Assembly (NCBI GenBank): GCA_016699815.1
Contig: CP065012.1
Span: 62,001 to 126,000 of the forward strand
DNA length: 64,000 nucleotides
DNA from: Chitinophagaceae bacterium
Lineage (GTDB): Bacteria > Bacteroidota > Bacteroidia > Chitinophagales > Chitinophagaceae
Direction of reading: 5' to 3'
Below the pieces are notes generated by a model. It did not search any database and was not told the origin of the DNA. It was given only the letters and a program-made list of their open reading frames with translations. The translations under genes and the position numbers were made by a program. Shown here piece after piece: positions 42,685-52,465 of this stretch (positions are counted from its first letter, which is position 1; the number at the start of each line of letters is the position of its first letter).

Positions 42685-45642
42685 ATGAAACTGAAAGGTT
42701 TAGTTTGGTTCTTCACTATTGCGCTAACTGTTATATCCGTTTGGGAATTATCATATACCTGGATTGTACGCAACTATGAAAGCAAAGTAAGGGTACAGGC
42801 AGAAAAAATGGTAAAAAGAGAAGCTGCAAATTTATCGGCAGATGACCGGGAAAAACTCATTGAAGATAAGGTGCAACATATACTGGATAGCACAAAAGAT
42901 AAATCCCTGGCATTAGGCACCACCTATCAAAAAGCCAAAGAAAACGAACTAAACCTAGGCCTGGACCTCCAGGGCGGTATGAGTGTAACTATGGATGTGA
43001 GCCTTCAGGGTTTATTAAAATCTTTAAGCAACAACCCCAAATCCCCGGAACTACTTAAAGCCATTAATACCGCTACTGCAGAAAAAGTGAATAGCGAAGA
43101 AAATTTTATTACACTTTTCAGCAATGCATTTATTAAGCAAAATGGTACAGGTAAACTGGCTGGCTTATTTGCCGGCCCTGGTAAAGAGGTAAAAATAAAT
43201 GATAATGATAATGCCGTTATCAGTAAAATACAGGAAACAGCAAAAGGCGCTATTAGCCAAACCTATAAAATCCTCCAAAAGCGTATTGATAAATTTGGTG
43301 TGGCACAGCCTACCATTAACCTCGATGTAAATAAGGGCATTATTAACGTAGAACTGGCGGGTATTAAAGATCCGGAAAGAGTAAGGGCTTACCTGCAATC
43401 TTCTGCCAACCTGCAGTTTTGGGAAGTGTACCGCATAAATGAAATTGGAGAAGCACTACAAAATGCCGATAAAAACCTGCAAAATTATTTAAATGGTATT
43501 GCCGAAAACGATTCCTCAAAATTAAAAGACACAACCCTTGCGCATCAAAATGCCAACCCTTTCTTTAAGGTAATGATGCCTATTGATGTACAAACCGGCC
43601 CTGATGGTAAGCAATATTATGCACCGGCTATTGGTAACGTAATGTTGCAGGATACCGGAAAATTCTTTAGCTACATTAACAACGATGTAGTAAAACATGC
43701 TTTGCCTGCCGATTTAAAATTTTTATTGGGAGAAGAAACCAAAAACGATAAAGGCAATGCAAGGTTCTTCCAGGTATATGCAGTAAAAATGGTACCGGGT
43801 ACAGAAAAAGCCCCAATGGAAGGGGATGCTGTTGCAGAAGCAAAGCAGGACCATAACCAGGAAGGAAAAGTGGTTATTACCATGCAAATGACGCCAACAG
43901 GTACAAAAACCTGGAGCAGGCTTACGGGTAAAAACGTAGGCAGGCCTGTTGCTATTTCACTTGATGATATTGTTTATAGCGCTCCTAACGTAATTAACCA
44001 AATTGATGGCGGAAATACCGAAATCTCCGGGCAGTTTACGGTTGAAGAAGCACAGGATTTAGCCAAGGTATTAACCTCGGGTAAGTTAGATGCGCCGGCA
44101 AAAATTGTGGCAGAACAGGAAGTAGGGCCTACTTTGGGTAAAGAAGCCGTGCGTGGCGGTATGCTGGCTTTTCTTATTTCATTTGGCGTAATATTTATTT
44201 TAATGCTTGTGTATTACAACACCGGCGGCTGGGTGGCCAATATTGCCTTAATATTGAACCTGGTATTTACCCTGGGTGTACTCACGGCACTGGGCTTTAC
44301 CTTAACTGCTGCTGGTATTGCCGGCCTTGTGCTTACCATTGGCATGGCTGTAGATACCAACGTAATTATTTTTGAACGTATAAAAGAAGAACTTAAAAAA
44401 GGGAAAAACTACCAGCAGGCAGTTGCCGATGGTTATAGACGATCGCTGGCGCCAGTATTGGATGCCCACGTTACTTCCTTATTAACGGCTATTATTTTGG
44501 CTTACTTTGGTTTGGGGCCAGTACTTGGTTTTGCCACTACACAAATTATCGGTTTGCTGCTTTCCCTATTCTGTGGAATTTTGGTATCCAGGCTTATTTC
44601 CGATGTGTGGACCAACCGAAAAAGGCATTTTAACTATTTTACTAAAATATCTGAAAAAATATTTGCCCATCGTAAAATTGATTTTGTACGCTATAGAAAA
44701 GTGGCATACATCATATCTGTTTTTGTGGTGCTTGGCGGTATTGCTGCATTTTTTCATGGCTTTGAAGAAGGTGTGGAATTTAAAGGCGGCCGCAGCTATA
44801 CCATTGCTTTTGAAAAATCAGTAAATAACGATGATATAAGGGATGACCTAAAACAGGCATTTGGCGATTACCCTATTATTAAAACAATTGGCGACGGAAG
44901 GCATTTGAATATTACTACTTCATATTTAAAAGGCGTAGATAATGCAGATGAGCAGGTAAAACAAAAATTGTTTGAAGGGCTTAAAAAAGTATTGCCGGCC
45001 GGTTTAACTTACGATCAGTTTAATGCCGGTACAAAATATATCCAGTACCGTACTACCATTCAGCCTACCATTTCCGATGATTTAAAGAGGGGCGCTATAA
45101 AAGCAACTTTATTTGCCATTTTTGCCATTTTCATTTATATCTTCCTAAGGTTTAGAGATTGGAGGTATTCTTTAGGTACCATTGTTACATTGGTGCATGA
45201 TGTATTAATTACCTTATTTGTATTCTCTTTCTTTAAAGATGTAATGCCATTTCCTTTGGAAATAGACCAGCACTTTATTGCGGCCATCCTTACGGTAATT
45301 GGTTTCTCTATGAACGATACTGTAATTGTATTTGACCGTATCAGGGAATACAGCAGGGATAAAAAAGGTCTCAACAAAGAGCAATTAGTAAACCTTGCTT
45401 TAAATGATACGCTAAGCCGTACAATTATGACATCGCTTACCGTGTTCCTTACTATCCTCATCTTATTTATTTTTGGTGGAGAAGTAACACGTGGATTTGC
45501 CTTTGCCATGTTGATTGGCGTGGTTACGGGAACCTATTCTTCAATATTTGTAGGTGCGCCCATATTGGTTGACTTTGCAAAAGACAAACCATTAGGTGCA
45601 GCTAAAGAAGAAAGAAAAAAAGTAAAAGCGCCTACATTATAA
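42685..45642 (+). CDS. secDF: protein translocase subunit SecDF (SecD-SecF fusion)
   Basis: A 985-residue fused SecD/SecF. SecDF uses the proton gradient to pull proteins out of the SecYEG channel on the periplasmic side. It begins with a membrane segment (about 5-25). The SecD motif LNLGLDLQGGMSVTMDV is at about 90-106, the large periplasmic domain follows, and the first six-helix block includes AGIAGLVLTIGMAVDTNVII (about 550-570). The SecF half starts near 665 (IDFVRYRKVAYI), with EGVEFKGGRSYTI and TVIGFSMNDTVIVFDRIRE. The fusion is common in Bacteroidota. A strong terminator follows. Confidence 0.96.
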   Translation: MKLKGLVWFFTIALTVISVWELSYTWIVRNYESKVRVQAEKMVKREAANLSADDREKLIEDKVQHILDSTKDKSLALGTTYQKAKENELNLGLDLQGGMSVTMDVSLQGLLKSLSNNPKSPELLKAINTATAEKVNSEENFITLFSNAFIKQNGTGKLAGLFAGPGKEVKINDNDNAVISKIQETAKGAISQTYKILQKRIDKFGVAQPTINLDVNKGIINVELAGIKDPERVRAYLQSSANLQFWEVYRINEIGEALQNADKNLQNYLNGIAENDSSKLKDTTLAHQNANPFFKVMMPIDVQTGPDGKQYYAPAIGNVMLQDTGKFFSYINNDVVKHALPADLKFLLGEETKNDKGNARFFQVYAVKMVPGTEKAPMEGDAVAEAKQDHNQEGKVVITMQMTPTGTKTWSRLTGKNVGRPVAISLDDIVYSAPNVINQIDGGNTEISGQFTVEEAQDLAKVLTSGKLDAPAKIVAEQEVGPTLGKEAVRGGMLAFLISFGVIFILMLVYYNTGGWVANIALILNLVFTLGVLTALGFTLTAAGIAGLVLTIGMAVDTNVIIFERIKEELKKGKNYQQAVADGYRRSLAPVLDAHVTSLLTAIILAYFGLGPVLGFATTQIIGLLLSLFCGILVSRLISDVWTNRKRHFNYFTKISEKIFAHRKIDFVRYRKVAYIISVFVVLGGIAAFFHGFEEGVEFKGGRSYTIAFEKSVNNDDIRDDLKQAFGDYPIIKTIGDGRHLNITTSYLKGVDNADEQVKQKLFEGLKKVLPAGLTYDQFNAGTKYIQYRTTIQPTISDDLKRGAIKATLFAIFAIFIYIFLRFRDWRYSLGTIVTLVHDVLITLFVFSFFKDVMPFPLEIDQHFIAAILTVIGFSMNDTVIVFDRIREYSRDKKGLNKEQLVNLALNDTLSRTIMTSLTVFLTILILFIFGGEVTRGFAFAMLIGVVTGTYSSIFVGAPILVDFAKDKPLGAAKEERKKVKAPTL

Positions 45643-45663
45643 AAGAATTTATTGCATAAAAAA

Positions 45664-45710
45664 ATAAAATCCCGCTTTAGTTAAGTGGGATTTTATTTTT
45701 TCTTTTTTTT
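45664..45710. terminator. intrinsic terminator after secDF
   Basis: TAAAATCCCGCTT (45665-45677) pairs with AAGTGGGATTTTA (45683-45695), 13 pairs with one G-U, loop of five, then a long T-run. It also fits the end of the convergent TPR gene. Confidence 0.85.
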
Positions 45711-45751
45711 AAATAAAATGAAATAAATTCTCAGGTAAATCTTTAAAAAAT

Positions 45752-46765
45752 TTACCAGGGCATTTCCTGTTTTTGCCTTAGGCTGGATAATGAGCTATCC
45801 ATTTCAATGGCTTTATCGCACATTTTTTCCCCTTTTTCTTTTGGCCCTTTTTTAATAAAGTTGAGGCCAGCCTGGTATAATGCTTTAGCATCGTTATTAT
45901 CTAATTCCATAAGCTTTTGGCAATACATTAAGGATCGGTCGTACTGGCCTTTTTTATATAACGCTTCGGCAGCGTCTCGCAGTATTTCTTTATTACCGGG
46001 TTTTTTGCGCCAAACTTCTTTAATAAGTTCCTCACCTTTATCATAATTGCCGGCATAAAAAGAAGCAAATCCATAATTTTCATCAAAATCATTGGATTGG
46101 GTATAGCCTTTTTCTGCTGCTTTGGCAAAATATTTTACCGAATTTTTGTAGTTCCCCACATTGTAAGAAAGTAAGGCCAGTTCATAAATCCATGTGCTGC
46201 TGGCATTTTCCAGTTCGGCTGCTTTTTCGTAAAAAGGTATGGCTTTACTGTATTCGTCCATATCCAGGTAGCTGCGTCCAATGGTGTAAAGCGCCTCTGC
46301 ATTGGCAGGATCAAGTTTAAGAGCATGTTGCAGGTGTTTTACGGCTTCTCCATAATCCTCTTTCCTGTAATAGCTCATTCCTTTTATAAACGAAGCATTG
46401 CTGCATTGGGTGCATTTGTTGGCAAACTCTATGGCCTTATCCAGCTTGCGGTAATTGTAATATATTTCGGTAAGTTCTTTAATGGCTTGTGGGTTATTGG
46501 GTTCCAGGGCATACACCTTTTCAAAACTATTTAAAGCAAGGTTTACTTTACGCATTTGTAAAGCAGCAAAGCCGTTTTGCAGGTAGGCCTCAGTAAATGA
46601 AGGGTTGTGTTTTACTGCGTTTTCAAAGGCTTTACTGGCTGGCAAAAACCTGCCTGCCTTCATTTCTTCATTTCCTTTGTTGAAGAAGATTGTGGCGCTG
46701 TCGGTAGCCTGCGAAAATGCAGGATGAGTGCCGCAAATTGCGGCAATAATAAAGAGGTGTTTCAT
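45752..46765 (-). CDS. exported TPR-repeat protein
   Basis: A 337-residue protein with a signal peptide (ending about residue 18, HPAFSQ) and about seven tetratricopeptide repeats, for example FNKGNEEMKAGRFLPASKAF, YLQNGFAALQMRKVNLALNS and ALYTIGRSYLDMDEYSKAIP. It is a helical scaffold likely in the periplasm; no binding partner can be read. Its start lies 34 bases downstream of the glgB stop, so the two may share a transcript, although a functional link to glycogen is not evident. Confidence 0.8.
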   Translation of the reverse strand: MKHLFIIAAICGTHPAFSQATDSATIFFNKGNEEMKAGRFLPASKAFENAVKHNPSFTEAYLQNGFAALQMRKVNLALNSFEKVYALEPNNPQAIKELTEIYYNYRKLDKAIEFANKCTQCSNASFIKGMSYYRKEDYGEAVKHLQHALKLDPANAEALYTIGRSYLDMDEYSKAIPFYEKAAELENASSTWIYELALLSYNVGNYKNSVKYFAKAAEKGYTQSNDFDENYGFASFYAGNYDKGEELIKEVWRKKPGNKEILRDAAEALYKKGQYDRSLMYCQKLMELDNNDAKALYQAGLNFIKKGPKEKGEKMCDKAIEMDSSLSSLRQKQEMPW

Positions 46766-46799
46766 GGTTTAAGTGGCTAGCGCAAACAGGGTTAGCTGT

Positions 46800-48737
46800 T
46801 TACTTTAATATTATAGCTGCTAACGGTGGAATGTTGAGTTTTAGTACATTAAGTTTCTTCTTTTTATCAACAACTTCACAAAAAATATTTTGGTTCATAT
46901 ACTTTCCGCTTCCCCAAAACTGCTCGGCATCACTGTTAAAAATTTCTGTATAGTGCAATTTACCACTCACTTGTATTTCCATGTTTTCCTGCGGAAAATT
47001 GCTAACATTGAGTACAACTAAAAGGTCGTTTACCCTTAGCTTTCCCTTGCGTTTAAAAATCATAATACCTTCTGTGCGGTAATTAAGCGAAACCCATTCA
47101 AAGCCTTTTCTGTCAAACTGTAATTCATAAAATGCAGGTTCATGTCTCAGTAAATAATTAAGGGTACGTACACATTCCTGAAGTTTATTATGAGCGGCAT
47201 ATTGCAGCAATGGCCAATCCAATTCCGATTTATAATTCCACTCACTGGTTTGGCCAAATTCGTTACCCATAAATAGCAGTTTTGCACCAGGGTGCGTAAA
47301 CATCCAGCTATATAATAGGCGAAGGTTGGCAAATTGCTCCCACTCGTTTCCCGGCATTTTATAAAGCATGGGGCTTTTACCGTGTACCACTTCATCGTGG
47401 CTTAAGGGTAGCATAAATTTTTCATCATAAAAATACATGAGGCTAAAGGTAAAGTCATCCTGCACATCGGTTCTTATTGCTGGTGATTTTTTAAAATAGC
47501 GGAACATGTCGTGCATCCAGCCCATCATCCATTTCATACCAAAACCAAAGCCCATTTTATCTGCCGATAAAGTAATGCCTGGCCAGTCGCTAGCTTCTTC
47601 GGCAATTGTTTGTATACCAGGAAAATCCCGGTATAAAACGCTGTTTAACTCCCTCAAAAAACCTATAGCTTCTATATTTTCGTTACCCCCGTATTCATTG
47701 GGTTCCCATTCTCCTTGTTTACGGCTAAAATCGAGCCTTATAATGGAGTTTACTGCATCTACCCTTAATCCGTCAATATGAAATTTATTGAACCAAAAGT
47801 GGGCGCTGCTTATTAAAAAAGAGCGTACTTCGCCCCTGCTGTAATTAAAAATAAAGCTGTTCCAATCAGGGTGAAAACCTTTGCGGCTGTCTTCATACTC
47901 ATATGTTCCCGAACCGTCAAAACGGTATAAGCCATGTGCATCTGCAGGAAAATGAGAAGGCACCCAGTCTAATATTACGCCAATGCCATTTTGGTGCAGT
48001 ACATCAATAAGGTACATAAAATCTTCGGGTACGCCAAAGCGTGAAGTGGCAGCAAAAAAACCGGTTCCCTGGTAACCCCAGCTTCCATCGTATGGAAATT
48101 CCATTACCGGCATAAACTCCACATGCGTAAAACCCATTGCTTTTACATAAGGTACCAGGCGTTCTCTTATTTCATGATAAGTATTAAAAAGGTTTTCGTT
48201 GTTTTTATCGGGCCGCATCCAGCTGCCCAAATGCACCTCATACACACTCCAAGGGGCATTTAGTGCATTGTGTTTTTTACGGTGATGCATCCAGTCGCCA
48301 TCTTCCCAGGTCATTTCAAGTTTACGGGTAATAGAAGCTGTTCCCGGCCTTACTTCACTATAAAAAGCAAAAGGATCGGCTTTCAAAAAAGTAGTTTCAA
48401 ATATTCCGGTAATATGAAATTTATATAAAGCGCCAACAGGAAGCCGTGGAATAAAGCCTTCCCATATACCCGAGCTATCCTGCCGTACAAATAATGGGTG
48501 AAGCGTCGGCTTCCAGCCGTTAAACTCTCCTACCACAGAAACCGCCGTAGCATTGGGCGCCCAAACGGAAAAATAAAATCCATCCTGGTTTAATAATCTT
48601 AAAAAATGTGCCCCAAATTTTTCATATGCATTATACATTTTGCCCTGCTGAAATTGCTTTACTTCATCATCGCTGAAATAAGAGTAATTCCAAACATAAC
48701 CGGTGGTTTCTATAAAATGATCATCTTCGTATGCCAT
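46800..48737 (-). CDS. glgB: 1,4-alpha-glucan branching enzyme
   Basis: A 645-residue GH13 enzyme that makes alpha-1,6 branches in glycogen. An N-terminal CBM48 domain (about 45-140, SVWAPNATAVSVVGEFNGW) precedes the barrel, which has VYEVHLGSW (165-173), catalytic Asp327 in IDGLRVDAV, the acid Glu380 in TIAEEASDW, and LPLSHDEVVHGK for the third carboxylate. A C-terminal beta domain ends the protein. It is shorter than E. coli GlgB (728) because the extra N-terminal domain is missing. glgA and glgC are not in the window. Confidence 0.93.
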   Translation of the reverse strand: MAYEDDHFIETTGYVWNYSYFSDDEVKQFQQGKMYNAYEKFGAHFLRLLNQDGFYFSVWAPNATAVSVVGEFNGWKPTLHPLFVRQDSSGIWEGFIPRLPVGALYKFHITGIFETTFLKADPFAFYSEVRPGTASITRKLEMTWEDGDWMHHRKKHNALNAPWSVYEVHLGSWMRPDKNNENLFNTYHEIRERLVPYVKAMGFTHVEFMPVMEFPYDGSWGYQGTGFFAATSRFGVPEDFMYLIDVLHQNGIGVILDWVPSHFPADAHGLYRFDGSGTYEYEDSRKGFHPDWNSFIFNYSRGEVRSFLISSAHFWFNKFHIDGLRVDAVNSIIRLDFSRKQGEWEPNEYGGNENIEAIGFLRELNSVLYRDFPGIQTIAEEASDWPGITLSADKMGFGFGMKWMMGWMHDMFRYFKKSPAIRTDVQDDFTFSLMYFYDEKFMLPLSHDEVVHGKSPMLYKMPGNEWEQFANLRLLYSWMFTHPGAKLLFMGNEFGQTSEWNYKSELDWPLLQYAAHNKLQECVRTLNYLLRHEPAFYELQFDRKGFEWVSLNYRTEGIMIFKRKGKLRVNDLLVVLNVSNFPQENMEIQVSGKLHYTEIFNSDAEQFWGSGKYMNQNIFCEVVDKKKKLNVLKLNIPPLAAIILK

Positions 48738-48851
48738 CTCTAAGTTATTTTTACCGCTTATACAAAACGATTTAACGTAAAATTAGTAAATGATTAGTTT
48801 GCACAATTAATGAGATACCTGATTTTTGCACCAGCCAAAATTTTTTCTGCA

Positions 48852-51683
48852 ATGACCCTAAAAAAAATTATTTTTCTCTTTAGCCTCGTTTTAAACGGAT
48901 ATATTAGCCATTCCCAGGATGTAAAAATTTCCGGTACAATTAAAGATACTTCTTCTTTTGCCAATGTAAAGAACTCTGTTGTGGCTTTGCTCACACCCAA
49001 AGATTCTATTTTACAAAGTTTTACCCGTGTAAATGCCAATGGATCGTTTACTTTAAATAAGGTAAAACCCGGTAATTACATAATGCTTATCACCCACCCG
49101 CTTTTTGCCGATTATGTGGAAGATATAGCAATAAACGCTGCATCAACTGAATTACCTTTAATTGCATTAACACCCAAAAGCAAATTACTGGAAGCCGTAA
49201 TTCTTAAAAGTGGATCGCCAATAAGAATAAAAGGTGATACTACCGTATATACAGCCGATAGTTTTAAAGTGAGCGCCAATGCCAATGTGGAAGAGTTGCT
49301 AAAAAAATTACCCGGTATACAGGTAGATAAAAACGGAGAAATAAAAGCTATGGGTGAAAAAGTAGAAAAGGTATTGGTAGATGGCGAAGAGTTTTTTGGC
49401 GATGACCCCGGAATGGCCGTAAAAAACCTGAGGGCCGATGCAGTAAAAGAAGTACAAGTATTTAAGAAAAAAAGCGACCAGGCAGAGTTTACCGGAATTG
49501 ACGACGGGCAGGAAAAGCAAACCATCAATCTAAAACTAAAAGAAGATAAAAAGAAAGGGTATTTTGGAAAAATTGATGTTGCAGGCGGGCCATTGAAAAA
49601 TAAAGACCCACGCTTTAACAGCAATATGATGTTCAGTTCATTTAAAGGCAAAAGAAAAATTTCGGCATTTCTTTTAAACGGAAACACCGGGCAGGATGGA
49701 CTGAGCTGGCAGGACAGAGAAAAATTTGCCAGCGATGATATAAATATGATGATGATGGATGATGGTGGTGGCATGTCTTTTTGGGGTGGCGGCGGACAAG
49801 GAGATGATGAACCCTATGTGAGTACACAAAATGGTTTTATAACCAATGTAAATGCAGGCTTGCAATATAATAATAAGTTTGCCAATAATAAACACACACT
49901 AAACTTTTCACCTAAATTCAATAGCCAGGTGTATGATAATAACAAATCCAATTATTCCCGCACCGACCTTGGCGACTCTGCACTTATTGAAAACTCTGCT
50001 ACTAAAACTCATGTGAACCGTTATAATTTTATGAATAAGGGAAGCTACGATATGAAATTAGATAGCGCTGGCAACAGTTCGCTAAAAGTAACGGTAGGCG
50101 CAAATATTTACCATACCGAAAGTTCTGAAATGGTAAATTCAAACACTATAGGGGAAACCGGAACAAAAAAGAACAGTTCGGCATCTGACCGTAGTACCAA
50201 CAGCGATAAACAGGCTTATACCGTTACCGCATTCTTTCGCCATAAATTTAAAAAGAACAGGAGAACTATATCAGTAAACACCGATTTTTATACACTCAAT
50301 TCCAATGCTGATAATTACCTCGACAGGGAGTATGAAGCATTTTATAACGGTGTTTCTTTAGGCTTGCAGGATATAAATCAATTTACCAATTCCGATAAAA
50401 GCACCAAAAGATTTAGTACACGTATGGTGTACACCGAACCCATGAGTAAAAAAACAGCGCTTGAATTTGCCCATGAAATAAATATTAACAACGGTACCAA
50501 TATCCAAAAAACTTACAGCTTCGATCCTTCTTCGGGTAAGTATGAAACAATTGTAGATTCTTTATCCAATGATTTTAAACAAACTATTGTTGAGAACAAA
50601 CCTTCTGTAAAGTTTAGCTATAATGGCAAAAAAATTACGTATAGCTTTGGCTCCGGCGTTGGCTTTACCAGTTTTAATTTAAACGACAGGACATTGGATA
50701 AAAATTATAACCGTCATTATACCAACTTTTTCCCTTCGGCCAATTTTAATTATAAATTTAAAAGCAACAATAATTTCAGGTTTAATTATAATGGAAGAAC
50801 CACGCAGCCATCTATAAACCAGTTACAACCCCTGAGGAACAACAACAATCAGTTTAACCAATATGTCGGCAACCCAGATCTTAAGCCATCTTTCAACCAT
50901 AATTTTGGTTTGGGCGTGAATAGTTATAATTTTTTGAAAGACAGTTGGAAATATTTGGGCTTATGGGGAAGCGTTACACAAAATTCTATTACCAACGACA
51001 GGCAAATAAACCCACAAACCGGTTATACTATTACCAAACCTGTTAATACCAATGGCAACTGGAGTGTTGGCGTATACACCGGTATAGGTTTAAAATTAAA
51101 AAAGGCCGATATTAGGTTAAACCTAAGTCCCAATATGAATTATAGCAAGTATGCAGATATCATAAATTCGCAGGTAAGTTTCAGTAAAACTTTTTCCGGT
51201 GGACTGGGGCTTGACCTGCAAAAATCAAAAGAAAACAAATATGAGTTTAGCCTGGGCAATAACTATAGTATGAGCAGCAATACCAACTCACAGCGCAATA
51301 CAAAAAATAAATTCAGCAGCTACACATTAGATTTTAACGGTACCATTTATTATAAAAGGGAGTGGTCTATTCAATCTGATTATAATTTTTACTACCGGGG
51401 AAAAGTAACAGAAAGCGGTGGCGCCTTAAACAACAATATGTGGAATGCAAAACTACAAAGAACATTAAAGAATAAGGAGTTTACCATTTACCTGCAGGTA
51501 AGGGATATATTGAACCAAAATATTGGGTTTGACAGGAATTTTAATGGCAATAATTATTACGAAGAACGGAACGACCGTTTAAAAAGATATTTTATGATTG
51601 GCTTTAGGTGGGATTTTAAGAATAAAGGCCCCAAGCCAAAAGAAGAACCTGCTTCTAATAATATTATTGCCTTACCCAAGTAA
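48852..51683 (+). CDS. outer membrane beta-barrel protein, TonB-receptor-like
   Basis: A 943-residue outer-membrane protein. A signal peptide (about 1-22) precedes a carboxypeptidase-regulatory-like beta domain (KISGTIKDTSSFANVKNS), then a plug-like domain at about 120-215 (SFKVSANANVEELLKKLPGI, EKVEKVLVDGEEFFGDDPG). The remainder is a long beta-barrel of the OMP_b-brl_3 type, rich in Asn and aromatic residues (NFRFNYNGRTTQPSINQL). A Gly/Asp/Met-rich loop (MMMMDDGGGMSFWGGGGQGD) lies near 295-315. Relatives take up peptides or metals. The frame opens 42 bases earlier; ATG 48852 gives the signal peptide. The GLPGLI gene follows 16 bases later. Confidence 0.88.
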   Translation: MTLKKIIFLFSLVLNGYISHSQDVKISGTIKDTSSFANVKNSVVALLTPKDSILQSFTRVNANGSFTLNKVKPGNYIMLITHPLFADYVEDIAINAASTELPLIALTPKSKLLEAVILKSGSPIRIKGDTTVYTADSFKVSANANVEELLKKLPGIQVDKNGEIKAMGEKVEKVLVDGEEFFGDDPGMAVKNLRADAVKEVQVFKKKSDQAEFTGIDDGQEKQTINLKLKEDKKKGYFGKIDVAGGPLKNKDPRFNSNMMFSSFKGKRKISAFLLNGNTGQDGLSWQDREKFASDDINMMMMDDGGGMSFWGGGGQGDDEPYVSTQNGFITNVNAGLQYNNKFANNKHTLNFSPKFNSQVYDNNKSNYSRTDLGDSALIENSATKTHVNRYNFMNKGSYDMKLDSAGNSSLKVTVGANIYHTESSEMVNSNTIGETGTKKNSSASDRSTNSDKQAYTVTAFFRHKFKKNRRTISVNTDFYTLNSNADNYLDREYEAFYNGVSLGLQDINQFTNSDKSTKRFSTRMVYTEPMSKKTALEFAHEININNGTNIQKTYSFDPSSGKYETIVDSLSNDFKQTIVENKPSVKFSYNGKKITYSFGSGVGFTSFNLNDRTLDKNYNRHYTNFFPSANFNYKFKSNNNFRFNYNGRTTQPSINQLQPLRNNNNQFNQYVGNPDLKPSFNHNFGLGVNSYNFLKDSWKYLGLWGSVTQNSITNDRQINPQTGYTITKPVNTNGNWSVGVYTGIGLKLKKADIRLNLSPNMNYSKYADIINSQVSFSKTFSGGLGLDLQKSKENKYEFSLGNNYSMSSNTNSQRNTKNKFSSYTLDFNGTIYYKREWSIQSDYNFYYRGKVTESGGALNNNMWNAKLQRTLKNKEFTIYLQVRDILNQNIGFDRNFNGNNYYEERNDRLKRYFMIGFRWDFKNKGPKPKEEPASNNIIALPK

Positions 51684-51699
51684 ATTTGAAAATTTAGAA

Positions 51700-52461
51700 A
51701 TGAAAAAGTATTTATTTATAGCCTTTTTAATTTGCGCCAATAGCATTTTGGCAAATGCACAAACTTTTATTGATAAAGCGATTATTGAGTTTGAGGTGAA
51801 AACCAATATTCAAAAAACCATGGGCAGCAGCCCAATGGCAGAAATGATGAAAAACCAGTTCCCCAAATTCCGTACAGGTTATTACAATTTTATTTTTTCA
51901 GGGAATAAAAGTATATACAAATTTGATCACTGGAGCGAAAAAGAAAAAATGCCTGATTGGTTCCGCCGTTCCGAAGAGGCAAGCACCTGGTATTTTGACC
52001 ATGATGCCGAAAAATACAGTAGTTTAAAAGAAGTATTTGGCACTAAATTTAATATTGCCGATTCCATACAAAAAATTAACTGGAAGCTGGTGAACGAAAG
52101 CCGTGTAATTGCAGGGTTTAACTGCCGCAAAGCGGTTGGGGTAGTTATGGATAGCGTTTATGTATTTGCTTTTTATACTGATGAAATTGTAATTTCAGGC
52201 GGGCCTTGTTCTATACAGGGTTTGCCAGGCATGGTGCTTGGCCTTACCATACCCAGGCTTTATACCTCATGGATAGCAACAAAAGTAATGGTAAATACAG
52301 TTGATGAACAAGCAATAAAACCAATTGAAGCTAAAAAAACATTTACCCGTGTAACTTTAAAAGATTTAATTAATGAACGTACCAAAGATTGGGGCGGTGG
52401 GGATGACGATGAAGATAGCAGGCAATGGATGGAGCAGCTTAAATGGAATATAATGTTATAA
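51700..52461 (+). CDS. GLPGLI family protein
   Basis: A 253-residue exported protein with a signal peptide (MKKYLFIAFLICANSILANA). The family motif reads GLPGMVLGL (174-182), with CSIQ before it and the conserved VIAGFNCRKA (136-145). GLPGLI proteins are common in Bacteroidota next to outer-membrane barrel genes of the type found here; their role is unknown, but co-operation in transport or barrel assembly is a fair inference. The frame opens 102 bases upstream inside the barrel gene, but ATG 51700 is the start. It converges with the saccharopine dehydrogenase-like gene, with 4 bases between stops. Confidence 0.88.
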   Translation: MKKYLFIAFLICANSILANAQTFIDKAIIEFEVKTNIQKTMGSSPMAEMMKNQFPKFRTGYYNFIFSGNKSIYKFDHWSEKEKMPDWFRRSEEASTWYFDHDAEKYSSLKEVFGTKFNIADSIQKINWKLVNESRVIAGFNCRKAVGVVMDSVYVFAFYTDEIVISGGPCSIQGLPGMVLGLTIPRLYTSWIATKVMVNTVDEQAIKPIEAKKTFTRVTLKDLINERTKDWGGGDDDEDSRQWMEQLKWNIML

Positions 52462-52465
52462 ACAA

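Noticed and set aside
49112..49774. A 220-codon minus-strand frame in the barrel gene
   Set aside because: Antisense of a confirmed signal-peptide-bearing outer-membrane gene; Ser/Phe-rich composition is a shadow artefact.
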